Shown: one piece after another, positions 15,577 to 23,157 of the stretch | How the letters are laid out: each line of letters starts with the position of its first letter | Numbering within the stretch: position 1 is the first letter of the stretch | Assembly (NCBI RefSeq): GCF_013184985.2 | Contig: NZ_CP063418.1 | Location: forward strand, 1,860,001-1,924,000 | Reading direction: 5' to 3' | Origin: Actinomyces faecalis | GTDB taxonomy: Bacteria > Actinomycetota > Actinomycetes > Actinomycetales > Actinomycetaceae | Length of the DNA: 64,000 bases | Position numbers and translations under genes: made by a program | Notes under the pieces: model-generated | The model's input: the letters and a program-made list of their open reading frames with translations, nothing else | Told to the model about the DNA's origin: nothing | Databases searched by the model: none

Positions 15577-15975
15577 ATGACCCCGAGATCCACCCCACAG
15601 CCATGGACCGTGGACTACGACTGGTTGTGGGACCCCTCGGTCCATGACCCGGTAGCCACTCTTCGCGCCACGTTGCACCACCCCCACGCCCAGGAGCTGA
15701 GCCAGGCCTTCTGCCAGGCCCTGCCACAGGACGTCCACGGCGTCGCCGGCGCCGGCGGGTGGGCCGTGTATCCCCAGCCGCACCACAGCAGCGACGTCGC
15801 TGTCCTCGACCTCACCGCTGGGGGCGAGGACCTGGCCGACGCCCTGCAGGACGCAGCGGACCGGCTCTACCAGGCGGTGCGGGCGGCGGACGGCCTGGAG
15901 ATAGTCTGGGAGCAGCTCCCACTCACCGACGGCACCGCATCTAGATCAGGCTCCCCCACACGCCGGGCTCGCTAG
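15577..15975 (+). CDS. Hypothetical protein (WLWD-type paralogue)
   Basis: 132 residues from ATG 15577; in-frame ATG 15541 adds 12 residues (MTLSNRPPHHHL). Seen: WTVDYDWLWDPSVHDPVATLRATLHHPHAQELSQAFCQALPQDVHGVAG, then VAVLDLTAGGEDLADALQDAADRLYQAVRAADGLEIVWEQLPL. The first half aligns with the truncated copy at 14892 (LDHDRLWDGSAHDLLAAFRAALRHPRAREVSDAF). No known domain is recognised. It ends inside the convergent MBL-hydrolase gene by 35 bp. Confidence 0.6.
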   Translation: MTPRSTPQPWTVDYDWLWDPSVHDPVATLRATLHHPHAQELSQAFCQALPQDVHGVAGAGGWAVYPQPHHSSDVAVLDLTAGGEDLADALQDAADRLYQAVRAADGLEIVWEQLPLTDGTASRSGSPTRRAR

Positions 15976-16723
15976 GCGCAAGGACAGATCCCAGGCCGGC
16001 GGTCTCAAATGCCTCCCGTGTGTGCGCAGGACCTTGCGTGAAGTGCGCCCACTGCGTCTGGTGCGCCACGATGACGCGCTGGGCCGACAGCACTCGCGCC
16101 GCCGTCGCCGCCTGGCCAGCCGTCATGGACAAGGGACGGCCGGCGAACTTGGCGGGGACGCTCGCACGGCCCGCATGGAGCACCGCATAGTCCATCGGGC
16201 CAAAGCGCTCGACCACCGCTCTCACTGCCTCCAGCGAGGTGGTGTCGCCGCTGAGGAACATCTGTGTCGCGTGAGCCTGGAGCACAAAGCCGATGACCTC
16301 ACAGTTGACGAAGCCCCGTGAATCTCGTTCGCCGTCCGCCGGACCGTGAACAGCCTCGACGGCGTGGATCGTGAGCTCACCGAGGGTGAGGCTCTCCCCC
16401 GCGGACAAGCCCCGCGCCACGCCGCCCATCCGCCGCGCTGCGGGATGCGTCGAGATGACCGCCCCGGCCTCTAGCGCCACCTGACGTCCTCGGTGGTCAA
16501 GGTTGTCCTTGTGGTCATCATGGCTTATCAGCGCGATATCGAGGTGCCCCAGTGCCTCGGGGCTCACCGCAGGTCCTTCGGTCTTGCGCAGCATCCCGTA
16601 GTCGGTCGGAGGGTCAAAGGTGGGGTCAGAGATGAAGCGAAGCCCGCCGAAGTCAAAGACGACCGTCGGCCCACCGACGACGACGTAACGGCCGTTCGAC
16701 ACGGCTGACCCAGAAGTATTCAT
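15941..16723 (-). CDS. MBL-fold metal-dependent hydrolase
   Basis: 260 residues. Metal-binding motif SHDDHKDNLD corresponds to the HxHxDH loop, with later ligands in EAVHGPADG and FLSGDTTSLE and a final AHQTQWAHF. Related to UlaG/RomA-like lactonase and phosphoesterase proteins; substrate unknown. ATG 16723 has GGAAGGA about 9 nt upstream. The alternative ATG 16750 overlaps the upstream stop by 4 bp. It forms an operon with the nitronate monooxygenase gene. Confidence 0.82.
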   Translation of the reverse strand: MNTSGSAVSNGRYVVVGGPTVVFDFGGLRFISDPTFDPPTDYGMLRKTEGPAVSPEALGHLDIALISHDDHKDNLDHRGRQVALEAGAVISTHPAARRMGGVARGLSAGESLTLGELTIHAVEAVHGPADGERDSRGFVNCEVIGFVLQAHATQMFLSGDTTSLEAVRAVVERFGPMDYAVLHAGRASVPAKFAGRPLSMTAGQAATAARVLSAQRVIVAHQTQWAHFTQGPAHTREAFETAGLGSVLAPSEPGVWGSLI

Positions 16724-16746
16724 GACTGCGTATCCTTCCGTCTCGC

Positions 16747-17769
16747 TCATAGGACAGTGGCAAGTCTGGCGACGGCGTCGCCCGCACTCTCGTGGCGGGC
16801 GCCACGCCATCCGGTGCCCGCCCACAGCGAGATCCGCTGCATGTCGCCCGCCCTGGCTGCTGCCCTGCGCAGGGGCAGCGTCAGACGGTTGACCGCCGGA
16901 TAGGCGCTGGGAGCGTGAGGATGCCGCTGTGCAAATCCGTTGCACAAGGAGCGTGCCGGCCGCCCGCTGAACGCGCGTGTCACGATCGTGCGCGTGAAGG
17001 CCGGGTCCGCCAGGGCACGGCGATACGTCTCAGGGGTCCCCGCCTCGTCGGTGCGCAGCAGCAGCGTGCCGACAGCGACCATCTGCGCTCCGGCAGCCAG
17101 AATCGCCCGGACGTCCTCGCCGCCGCTCACTCCACCGGTACCGATGACGGGCAACGTGGTCGCCCCGCGTACCTCCTGAACCACTTCCGCCGTGGCCTGG
17201 CCACCGATCGTCCGAGAAGGGTCGAAGGTGGCGCTGTGACCACCAGCCCGCGGCCCCTGGACCACCAGCCCATCCACGCCAGCCTCGGCAGCGGCTACGG
17301 CTTCCTGCGCCGTCGTCACGGTCACCAGCACTGTGGTACCGACCGCGCGCAGGCGGCGGACGACGTCGTCCTCCGGAAGTCCGAAGGTGAAAGAGACCAC
17401 CGGCACCGGGTCACTCACTAACAGGTCGAGCTTGGCCTGCCAGCTATCGTCATCATGGCCAGGCTGGACCCTCAGGTCCAGGTCGTAAGCCTGCGCCTCC
17501 GGGGCCAGCTCACGCGCGTAGGCCTGGAGCGCGGCGCCGTCGACCGGTGTGCGCGAGGGTACGAAGAGGTTGACGCCAAAGTCAGCGCCCAGCTGGCGGG
17601 CCTGACTGATCTGCTCAGCCAGCACCTCAACAGGCCGATAGCCACCCGCCAAGAAGGGGAAGGCACCTGCCCTGGCAACCGCACCGGCTAGCGCCACGGT
17701 GGAAGGGCCTCCTGCCATCGGCGCGGCAGCAAGGGGAAGCGAGGAGGCCAGCAGCGGGGTGGACGCCAT
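16747..17769 (-). CDS. Nitronate monooxygenase (FMN-dependent, 2-nitropropane dioxygenase family)
   Basis: 340 residues with a TIM-barrel flavoprotein pattern: LPLAAAPMAGGPSTVALAGAVARAG, GADFGVNLFVPS, VVSFTFGLPEDDVVRRL, VDGLVVQGPRAGGHSATF (the G-x-x-A-G-G-H segment that contacts FMN and carries the catalytic His), LPVIGTGGVSGGEDVRAILAAGAQMVAVGT. Predicted to oxidise toxic alkyl nitronates. ATG 17769 is preceded by AGGAG. It is co-transcribed with the MBL hydrolase, a plausible detoxification pair (inferred). Confidence 0.9.
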   Translation of the reverse strand: MASTPLLASSLPLAAAPMAGGPSTVALAGAVARAGAFPFLAGGYRPVEVLAEQISQARQLGADFGVNLFVPSRTPVDGAALQAYARELAPEAQAYDLDLRVQPGHDDDSWQAKLDLLVSDPVPVVSFTFGLPEDDVVRRLRAVGTTVLVTVTTAQEAVAAAEAGVDGLVVQGPRAGGHSATFDPSRTIGGQATAEVVQEVRGATTLPVIGTGGVSGGEDVRAILAAGAQMVAVGTLLLRTDEAGTPETYRRALADPAFTRTIVTRAFSGRPARSLCNGFAQRHPHAPSAYPAVNRLTLPLRRAAARAGDMQRISLWAGTGWRGARHESAGDAVARLATVL

Positions 17770-18000
17770 GATGTCTCCTAGAAACGATAGACAGGATCCG
17801 CCCGTCAGGATAGAAAAGTGTCGCGTCCGAAGGGAAGTGCCTGTCAGTCCGCTACCCCCTGGCGGGAATACCCAGCGGCACAGTAGGCCGCTCAGCTGGC
17901 CAAGCGGTCCGCCCGTACACTCCGTCGCAGCAATGTCGCCAGAGCCCTGCCCCGATACCACCCCTCCCGGCCACCAGATCACGCCTGCCAATGGTGAAGA

Positions 18001-18055
18001 CGCGTCTGTGGTGTGGGATCGAGCGCGTCAGACTCGATCCCACACCACAGACGCG
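18001..18055. repeat. Perfect 23-bp inverted repeat with 9-nt loop
   Basis: Arms 18001-18023 and 18033-18055 pair without mismatch (CGCGTCTGTGGTGTGGGATC... and complement). It is longer than an ordinary terminator stem and has no T-run. Confidence 0.85.
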
Positions 18056-18093
18056 ATCACACGTCCCGCAGGTACGAAGCCAGGCCCTTGGCA

Positions 18094-18168
18094 CGTCGTT
18101 TTCGCTCCTGAACAGTCGATTCCCATGCGCGCCGCAACGGAATCGAGTGTTCAGGAGCGAAAACGACG
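18094..18168. repeat. 30-bp inverted repeat with 15-nt loop
   Basis: Arms 18094-18123 and 18139-18168 with one mismatch. The arm includes TTTTCGCTCCTGAACAGTCG, similar to TCTCGCTCGTGAACAGTCG at 41764-41782, which also lies in a hairpin. Confidence 0.85.
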
Positions 18169-18279
18169 GCGGGCTAGCGCAACGACTGTGTGGCACGGAG
18201 CAACACGGCAGCGTGGTGGTGGAGCGACACGACGGTGTGGGTGCGCGCCGCAGCTCAGTGGTCGAGGTTCTCGTACAGA

Positions 18280-18396
18280 GGCAGTGCCCAAGGCCGACCG
18301 CTTGGCCCCGTCGGGGCCGGTGTACCGCACGCGGAAGCGGCCCAATGGCAGGCCGGTGACGGTGCCGAAGGCCAAGCGGGTGGCGCGGGCTGGCAT
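18280..18396 (-). pseudogene. N-terminal remnant of a phage integrase next to tRNA-Gly
   Basis: Minus-strand ATG 18396 reads MPARATRLAFGTVTGLPLGR, FRVRYTGPDGAKRSALGT and then loses similarity. This is the SGxWxxRYxxPDG-type N-terminal arm-binding domain of tyrosine integrases. It lies downstream of tRNA-Gly in the same orientation, where such genes usually sit, with tandem 10-bp repeats between. The catalytic domain is gone. Confidence 0.55.
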
Positions 18397-18428
18397 GGGG
18401 GTCCTCTCCCGCAGCGCCCGGCGACTCC

Positions 18429-18448
18429 ATTGGTCACGATTGGTCACG
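18429..18448. repeat. Tandem ATTGGTCACG repeats
   Basis: Two adjacent perfect copies of ATTGGTCACG between tRNA-Gly and the integrase remnant. Possible arm-type integrase sites, by analogy with the TGGCATAC repeats of the tRNA-Pro element. Confidence 0.5.
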
Positions 18449-18467
18449 CGTGCACGTTTCCAGCGAG

Positions 18468-18503
18468 ACGGCGCCGTCCCCTCGGCTGAGGAATCGGCGC
18501 CGT
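18468..18503 (-). terminator. Hairpin after tRNA-Gly
   Basis: ACGGCGCCG / CGGCGCCGT arms, 18-nt loop, 19 nt past the tRNA 3' end. Confidence 0.5.
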
Positions 18504-18521
18504 TTCAACGGAAAGTCATGG

Positions 18522-18592
18522 AGCGAGTGACGGGAATCGAACCCGCGTGTGCAGCTTGGAAGGCTGCCGTTCTACCATTGAACTACACTCGC
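18522..18592 (-). tRNA. tRNA-Gly (anticodon TCC)
   Basis: 71 nt on the minus strand: acceptor GCGAGTG/CACTCGC, D arm with AGTTCAATGGTAGAAC, anticodon loop CTTCCAA flanked by GCAGC/GCTGC, and T arm GCGGGTTCGATTCCCGT. Discriminator T. It lies upstream of rpmF's 3' end and is followed by an integrase scar. Confidence 0.95.
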
Positions 18593-18637
18593 CTGAGAAC
18601 CGCGGAGCGGTCCAGGTCAAGGCTCAACCCTCAGAGC

Positions 18638-18802
18638 TCAGTGCTCCAGGAGGCCGGTCTTGTAGGCCTTCGCCAGGCGGCGGGGCACGGTGATCTCGCG
18701 GCCCGCGACGCGGATGGTGTTGAGCTCGGTGAGCTCAGCCTTCCACTGCGAGCGGCGGTTGCGGGTGTTGCTGCGGGACATCTTCCGCTTCGGCACTGCC
18801 AT
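18638..18802 (-). CDS. rpmF: 50S ribosomal protein L32 (bL32)
   Basis: 54 residues, [20 protein letters not shown] start, the hallmark of bL32. It ends [24 protein letters not shown] lies 7 nt before ATG 18802. It lacks the CxxC pairs of zinc-binding L32 forms, so this is the C-minus (zinc-independent) type. Confidence 0.96.
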   Translation of the reverse strand: MAVPKRKMSRSNTRNRRSQWKAELTELNTIRVAGREITVPRRLAKAYKTGLLEH

Positions 18803-19003
18803 GAGCCCGCTCCTTCCAAAGTCTGGGGATCGCACGATCCATCGAAAACTGGACCGGGGGACACCATAACGACTTCCGCAGAGAACCTTCCACCCCGCTA
18901 CCCTGCTTCGGCGTGTGAGATCAGTCCCTTGCTCTGGGACCAGGCCCTGTCCTGCGCGGAAGCCGTCCACACGCGCAGCACACGCATCTGGGAGGATCAC
19001 GCC

Positions 19004-19678
19004 ATGTCTTGCGCCTCCTCCCCCTCCATCCCTTCCCCGGTCCTGACACTGGCACGCCAACCTCACCCCGAGACCGACCTGGAGGTCAAGCGCTCTCACT
19101 TCCTCGCCCGCGCCGCACGCACCGACTCCGAGGAGGAGGCACGGGCCTTCATCGCCTCGGTGCGCGCGGCGCACCCTACCGCCCGGCACCACTGCTCAGC
19201 CTTCATCGTCTCGGTCCCCGGCGCGCTGCCCGTCGAACGCTCGTCAGACGACGGCGAGCCCTCCGGCACTGCCGGGCAGCCCATCCTGGAGGTGCTGCGA
19301 GGAACGGGGCTCACCAACACCACCGTCGTCGTGACCCGCTACTTCGGCGGCACCCTGCTGGGGACCGGCGGGCTCGTGCGCGCCTACTCCGACGCCGCCG
19401 CCCAGGGCCTGACCGCGGCCTCACGGGTCCGGCTCGTCACCCGCTACCTGTGGGACGTACGCGTTCCCGTCACTGACGCCGGCCGCCTGGAGGCGGATCT
19501 GCGTGCCCACCCAGACCTCAGTGTCGAGGAGACGATCTGGGGGCCGACCCACGCTGTCGTCCTGCTGGCCACGGACTCACCCGACCCTGCCTCCCTTGCA
19601 GATCTGCTCGCCTCCCTCACCCAGGGTGAGGCGGTTCCCGAGCCGGCCGGCAGCGCCGTCGTCGAGCTGCCCGTCTGA
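19004..19678 (+). CDS. YigZ/IMPACT family protein
   Basis: 224 residues. N-terminal UPF0029/Impact domain: [76 protein letters not shown]-terminal DUF1949-like domain: [14 protein letters not shown]...VVLLATD. The family is linked to translation control and stress but its biochemistry is unsettled. ATG 19004 follows GGGAGGA. Monocistronic, followed by the cysteine module. Confidence 0.9.
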   Translation: MSCASSPSIPSPVLTLARQPHPETDLEVKRSHFLARAARTDSEEEARAFIASVRAAHPTARHHCSAFIVSVPGALPVERSSDDGEPSGTAGQPILEVLRGTGLTNTTVVVTRYFGGTLLGTGGLVRAYSDAAAQGLTAASRVRLVTRYLWDVRVPVTDAGRLEADLRAHPDLSVEETIWGPTHAVVLLATDSPDPASLADLLASLTQGEAVPEPAGSAVVELPV

Positions 19679-19715
19679 GTCCTGGCGTCTCGATCGTCGC
19701 AGGTCACCATGCGGA

Positions 19716-19750
19716 CGTCTTGACGTCCTGCCCGCCGCAGGGACTATTGT
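19716..19750 (+). promoter_or_regulatory. Candidate promoter of the cysteine leader-cysK unit
   Basis: TTGACG at about 19719 and ACTATTGT at about 19742, roughly 18-19 nt apart and about 65 nt before the leader ATG. Confidence 0.4.
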
Positions 19751-19811
19751 CTCCTCAACCAGTCAGGCGCGGCCCCACACCGAGCCGCCACCCAGGAGAG
19801 GAGGACCCCAC

Positions 19812-19868
19812 ATGATGACCATCAGCATCATGTGTGCGATGTCCCTCTCCTGCTGCCAGTGTCGGTAG
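19812..19868 (+). CDS. Cysteine-rich leader peptide upstream of cysK (putative attenuator)
   Basis: 18 codons: MMTISIMCAMSLSCCQCR. Four of the last eleven residues are Cys, three of them clustered just before the stop. A strong ribosome site, AGGAGAGGAGG, lies 9-14 nt upstream. The ORF ends 168 nt before cysK, and the gap can form several GC stems (for example GCAGCG-TCCTC-CGCTGC near 19950). Polycysteine upstream ORFs controlling sulfur genes by ribosome stalling are known in mycobacteria. Cysteine-dependent attenuation of cysK is the inference here. Confidence 0.7.
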   Translation: MMTISIMCAMSLSCCQCR

Positions 19869-20036
19869 GGCGCCAGGCCACGAGCTTGGGTGCGCGCTCC
19901 CGCGTACCTGCCCGGCGCTCAGGGCACCTGCCCGCACCTGTACCAGCAGCGTCCTCCGCTGCGTACCCCTACCTGCACCTCTGACTGACACCTCCTCCGG
20001 GACATCAGTACCCGGGGTTCTCACAAGGAAGAAACC

Positions 20037-20960
20037 ATGACCTACCTGTCCAACATCACCGAGGCCGTCGGCGGCACCCCCCTGGTCAAGATCAACCGCG
20101 TCGTCTCCGGCCCTGCCACCGTCCTGGCCAAGGTCGAGGCCTTCGAGCCCGCCAGCTCAGTCAAGGACCGCATCGCCCTGTCAATCGTGCGCGCTGCGGA
20201 GGAGTCCGGCGCCCTCAAGCCCGGCGGCACGATCGTCGAGGCCACCAGCGGCAACACCGGTGTCGGCCTGGCGATGGTCGGTGCGGCGCTCGGCTACCAC
20301 GTCGTCATCACCATGCCCGAGACCATGAGCAAGGAGCGGCGCGCCATCATGCGCGCCTTCGGCGCCGAGCTGGTCCTCACCTCTGAGGGCGGGGTGGCCG
20401 GAGCCGTCAAGAAGGCGCAAGAGATCCAGGCAGCCACCGAGAACTCCATCCTCGCCTCCCAGTTCACCAACCCGGCCAATCCCAAGGTCCACCGCGAGAC
20501 CACCGCGCTGGAGATCCTGGAGCAGGCCGGCAGCCTCGACGCCTTCGTCGCAGGCATCGGTACCGGCGGGACACTGACCGGCGTGGGCACGGTCCTGCGC
20601 GACAAGGTTCCCGGCATCAAGGTCTACGGCGTTGAGCCCGCCGAGTCCCCGCTGCTGAGCGAGGGCCACGCGGCCCCGCACAAGATCCAGGGGCTGGGCC
20701 CGAACGTGGTCCCCGAGATCCTGGACCAGGACATCTGGGACGAGCTGCTCCACATCACCTCCGAGGACGCCCTGACCTATGCCCGTCGCGCCGCGAGGGA
20801 GGAGGGCCTGCTGGTCGGGGTCTCCTCCGGCGCCGCCCTGGCAGCCGCGGACCTGCTCTCCCAGCGCCCGGAGCTGGAGGGCAAGACCATCGTCACGGTG
20901 CTTCCTGACACCGGCGAGCGCTACCTGTCGACGCCCCTGTACGCCGACTACCTCAACTGA
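20037..20960 (+). CDS. cysK: Cysteine synthase A (O-acetylserine sulfhydrylase)
   Basis: 307-residue PLP enzyme of fold type II making cysteine from O-acetylserine and sulfide. PLP lysine K43 in PASSVKDR, substrate loop TSGNTG, phosphate-binding GTGGTLTG, and C-terminal VLPDTGERYLSTPLY. AAGGAAGAAA precedes ATG 20037. Followed by cysE, which supplies O-acetylserine; the two proteins commonly form the cysteine synthase complex. Probably controlled through the upstream cysteine-rich leader. Confidence 0.97.
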   Translation: MTYLSNITEAVGGTPLVKINRVVSGPATVLAKVEAFEPASSVKDRIALSIVRAAEESGALKPGGTIVEATSGNTGVGLAMVGAALGYHVVITMPETMSKERRAIMRAFGAELVLTSEGGVAGAVKKAQEIQAATENSILASQFTNPANPKVHRETTALEILEQAGSLDAFVAGIGTGGTLTGVGTVLRDKVPGIKVYGVEPAESPLLSEGHAAPHKIQGLGPNVVPEILDQDIWDELLHITSEDALTYARRAAREEGLLVGVSSGAALAAADLLSQRPELEGKTIVTVLPDTGERYLSTPLYADYLN

Positions 20961-21016
20961 GCACCACGCCCAAGGCGCGGTCCCTGCGGGTGAGTGTCCC
21001 TGAACCAATCCCGTGA

Positions 21017-21059
21017 GCCGACGGCGGCTCCCCCTGGGAACAGGGGAGCCGCCGTCGGC
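21017..21059. terminator. Hairpin between cysK and cysE
   Basis: Perfect 17-bp arms (21017-21033 and 21043-21059), 9-nt loop. The outer stem is GCCGACGGCGG. It may uncouple cysE from cysK. Confidence 0.75.
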
Positions 21060-21100
21060 GTTCGCCTAGTGACCCGCTTCTTTCACCACCAGGACTACCC

Positions 21101-21676
21101 ATGCGATCAACCCACCGCTCCCTGCTCCGTACGGCCAAGGAGGACCTGGCCGCCGCACGCCGCCAGGACCCTGCGGCACGCTCCAGCCTTGAGGTCGCTC
21201 TGCTCTACCCAGGTGTGCACGCGGTGTGGGCCTACCGCCTGGCTCACCACCTGTGGGGATCGGGGCATGCCTTCGCCGCACGGGCGATCTCCCAGACCGC
21301 CCGCAACCTCACCGGCATCGAGATCCACCCCGGTGCCACCATCGGCCAGCGCTTCTTCATCGACCACGGCATGGGCGTGGTCATTGGGGAGACCGCGCAG
21401 GTGGGCGACGACGTCCTCATGTACCACGGCGTAACCCTGGGCGGGGTCTCGACGAACCCCGGCAAGAGGCACCCCACGATCGGCAACAACGTCCAGATCG
21501 GGGCCGGCGCCAAGGTCCTCGGGCCCGTCACGGTCGAGGACGGCGCCAAGATCGGGGCGAACGCCGTGCTGGTGAAGAACCTGCCAGCAGATCACGTGGG
21601 AGTTGGCGTGCCAGCACGCGTGCGCGACCCGCGTACCGACCCCGAGCTCATGCTCGATCCGACGATCTACATCTGA
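21101..21676 (+). CDS. cysE: Serine O-acetyltransferase
   Basis: 191 residues, the short EpsC-type form. N-terminal helices then a left-handed beta-helix of hexapeptide repeats: [44 protein letters not shown]. Catalytic His residues lie in IDHG and YHGVTLGG. It converts serine and acetyl-CoA to O-acetylserine, the CysK substrate. C-terminus DPTIYI ends in Ile, as required for docking into the CysK active site. Confidence 0.96.
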   Translation: MRSTHRSLLRTAKEDLAAARRQDPAARSSLEVALLYPGVHAVWAYRLAHHLWGSGHAFAARAISQTARNLTGIEIHPGATIGQRFFIDHGMGVVIGETAQVGDDVLMYHGVTLGGVSTNPGKRHPTIGNNVQIGAGAKVLGPVTVEDGAKIGANAVLVKNLPADHVGVGVPARVRDPRTDPELMLDPTIYI

Positions 21677-21693
21677 TAACGCTCCCTCTGCTG

Positions 21694-21775
21694 CCGATGG
21701 ACAACCTTTTCGTTAGTCGGACAACCTAAAACCCTGTGTTTCGGTTGTCCGACTAACGAAAAGGTTGTCCATCGG
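21694..21775. repeat. Perfect 33-bp inverted repeat after cysE
   Basis: Arms 21694-21726 and 21743-21775 pair without mismatch; 16-nt loop. Each arm contains GGACAACC twice, so the element has direct and inverted repetition. Between convergent cysE and the hydrolase gene it may serve as terminator, but its length and repeat structure are unusual. Confidence 0.85.
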
Positions 21776-21787
21776 GGGGCGGGCAGG

Positions 21788-23092
21788 TCAGCGCACGACG
21801 ACGCCGCTGGCCAGGTCACGCAGGCGGCGGAAGACCTCTCCCCCGCTGGCGCGCGAGCCGTTGTGCTCGTACTCGCTGGTCACCCACGTGCGCAAGCCAG
21901 GCATGAGGGCCGCCGTGGCCAGGGAGGTCTCCATGGGCACGTACACGTCCCTCGCGTACACTGCCGCGGCTCCACGCACCCCACCGGCAGCCAGGCGTGA
22001 CGGGTCGTAGAGCCCCGGCCACTCCTGCTGCGCCACGAGCTCGGCCACCTCACGCCACGGGCGCAGCGTCGCGTCCTCGCTGAAGAGCTCCGGACGGACG
22101 TGCTCCCCGGTCAGCAGCGTGGGGTCCTGGTCAAAGGCCGCCGGCCGCACGCGTGCCGCGGCCCAGTCGGTGACGCCGCCGTCGGCCCAGCAGGACTCGT
22201 GGATCACCGCGTACAGCGGGAAGCGCCCGCCGAAAGCCAGTAGCTGGCCAAGGTCGTAGCGGAAGGCCCAGCTGGACGGATCACGCTCCAGCAGGTAGTG
22301 CAGGGTATCTGTACCACCGCTGGCGCCCAGCAGCGATCCCAGCGAGCGCAGGCGCTCCGGCCCCACCGGCTCACCATTCGACGTCATCAGCCCGCCGCGC
22401 CCGGCCAGCTCGGCCAGGCGGGCCATCGTCTCCCGGTCACCGGGGTAACGCCGGTAGTGCTCCTCGGACTTGGCCTGCATGGCCTCGTAGGTCAGGGAGT
22501 AGACCTCGTCGATCGAGCGTCCCACAGCCGGCAGGCCGCCGGTGAGGTAGATGGTCTCCAGGCTGTCGGGGTGAGCACTGGCGTAGCGGATCGTGCAGAA
22601 GCCACCGAAGGACTGCCCCAGCAGGCTCCAGCGCTCGATCCCCAGCTCGCGGCGCAGGTCCTCACAGTCCTCAACGATCTCGTCGGCACGGAAGTGCGTG
22701 AGCAGGCGTGCTGTGCCCTGGGCGTCTCCCCCGGCGTCGGGATGGTCGATCGGCGTGGAGGCCCCCGTACCGCGCTGGTCGAGCAGGATGACACGGTAGT
22801 GCTCCAGCACCGCACCCAACCAGCCGGCTCCGCCGTCGCCGGCTGGACGCGGCGACTCGCAGCCCGGCCCGCCTTGGAGGAAGACGAGCGCCGGCAGGTC
22901 ACTCGGGGCGCAGTCCCCGGCCTGGCGCCGGGCGACCTCACGGGCGTAGACCGTGATCTGCCTCGATCCGTCAGGAAGAGTGTCGGAGTCTCCCGAACGG
23001 TCCAGGGGCACCCGCAGGTGCAGGTCGCGGGAGAACAGCCCTGCGACCGAGGTGGTCCACGGGCTGGTGCGCAGGCGGGTCGAAGCACTCAC
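21788..23092 (-). CDS. Alpha/beta hydrolase, prolyl aminopeptidase-like (family S33)
   Basis: 434 residues. Oxyanion motif FLQGGPGCESPRP, DQRGTGAST, nucleophile elbow SLLGQSFGGFCTIRYA (Ser), and a late His in SEYEHNGSRASGG. The lid region of about 150 residues is typical of proline iminopeptidases that release N-terminal Pro. There is no signal peptide, so it is cytoplasmic. Substrate not proven by sequence. Confidence 0.88.
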   Translation of the reverse strand: MSASTRLRTSPWTTSVAGLFSRDLHLRVPLDRSGDSDTLPDGSRQITVYAREVARRQAGDCAPSDLPALVFLQGGPGCESPRPAGDGGAGWLGAVLEHYRVILLDQRGTGASTPIDHPDAGGDAQGTARLLTHFRADEIVEDCEDLRRELGIERWSLLGQSFGGFCTIRYASAHPDSLETIYLTGGLPAVGRSIDEVYSLTYEAMQAKSEEHYRRYPGDRETMARLAELAGRGGLMTSNGEPVGPERLRSLGSLLGASGGTDTLHYLLERDPSSWAFRYDLGQLLAFGGRFPLYAVIHESCWADGGVTDWAAARVRPAAFDQDPTLLTGEHVRPELFSEDATLRPWREVAELVAQQEWPGLYDPSRLAAGGVRGAAAVYARDVYVPMETSLATAALMPGLRTWVTSEYEHNGSRASGGEVFRRLRDLASGVVVR

Positions 23093-23157
23093 AGGGCCAC
23101 GCTACCCAGTGGCGGCCCGTGGCCACCGACGTCTGGTCGTCCATGTCCTTGCGGGCG

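Larger units (their letters stand above)
17770..18279. other. Gene-free stretch with two long inverted repeats
   Basis: No supportable gene. It contains the nitronate monooxygenase 5' region (A/T-richer sequence near 17800-17820) and the two inverted repeats listed separately at 18001-18055 and 18094-18168. Open frames across it have unconvincing composition and no ribosome sites. Confidence 0.6.
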
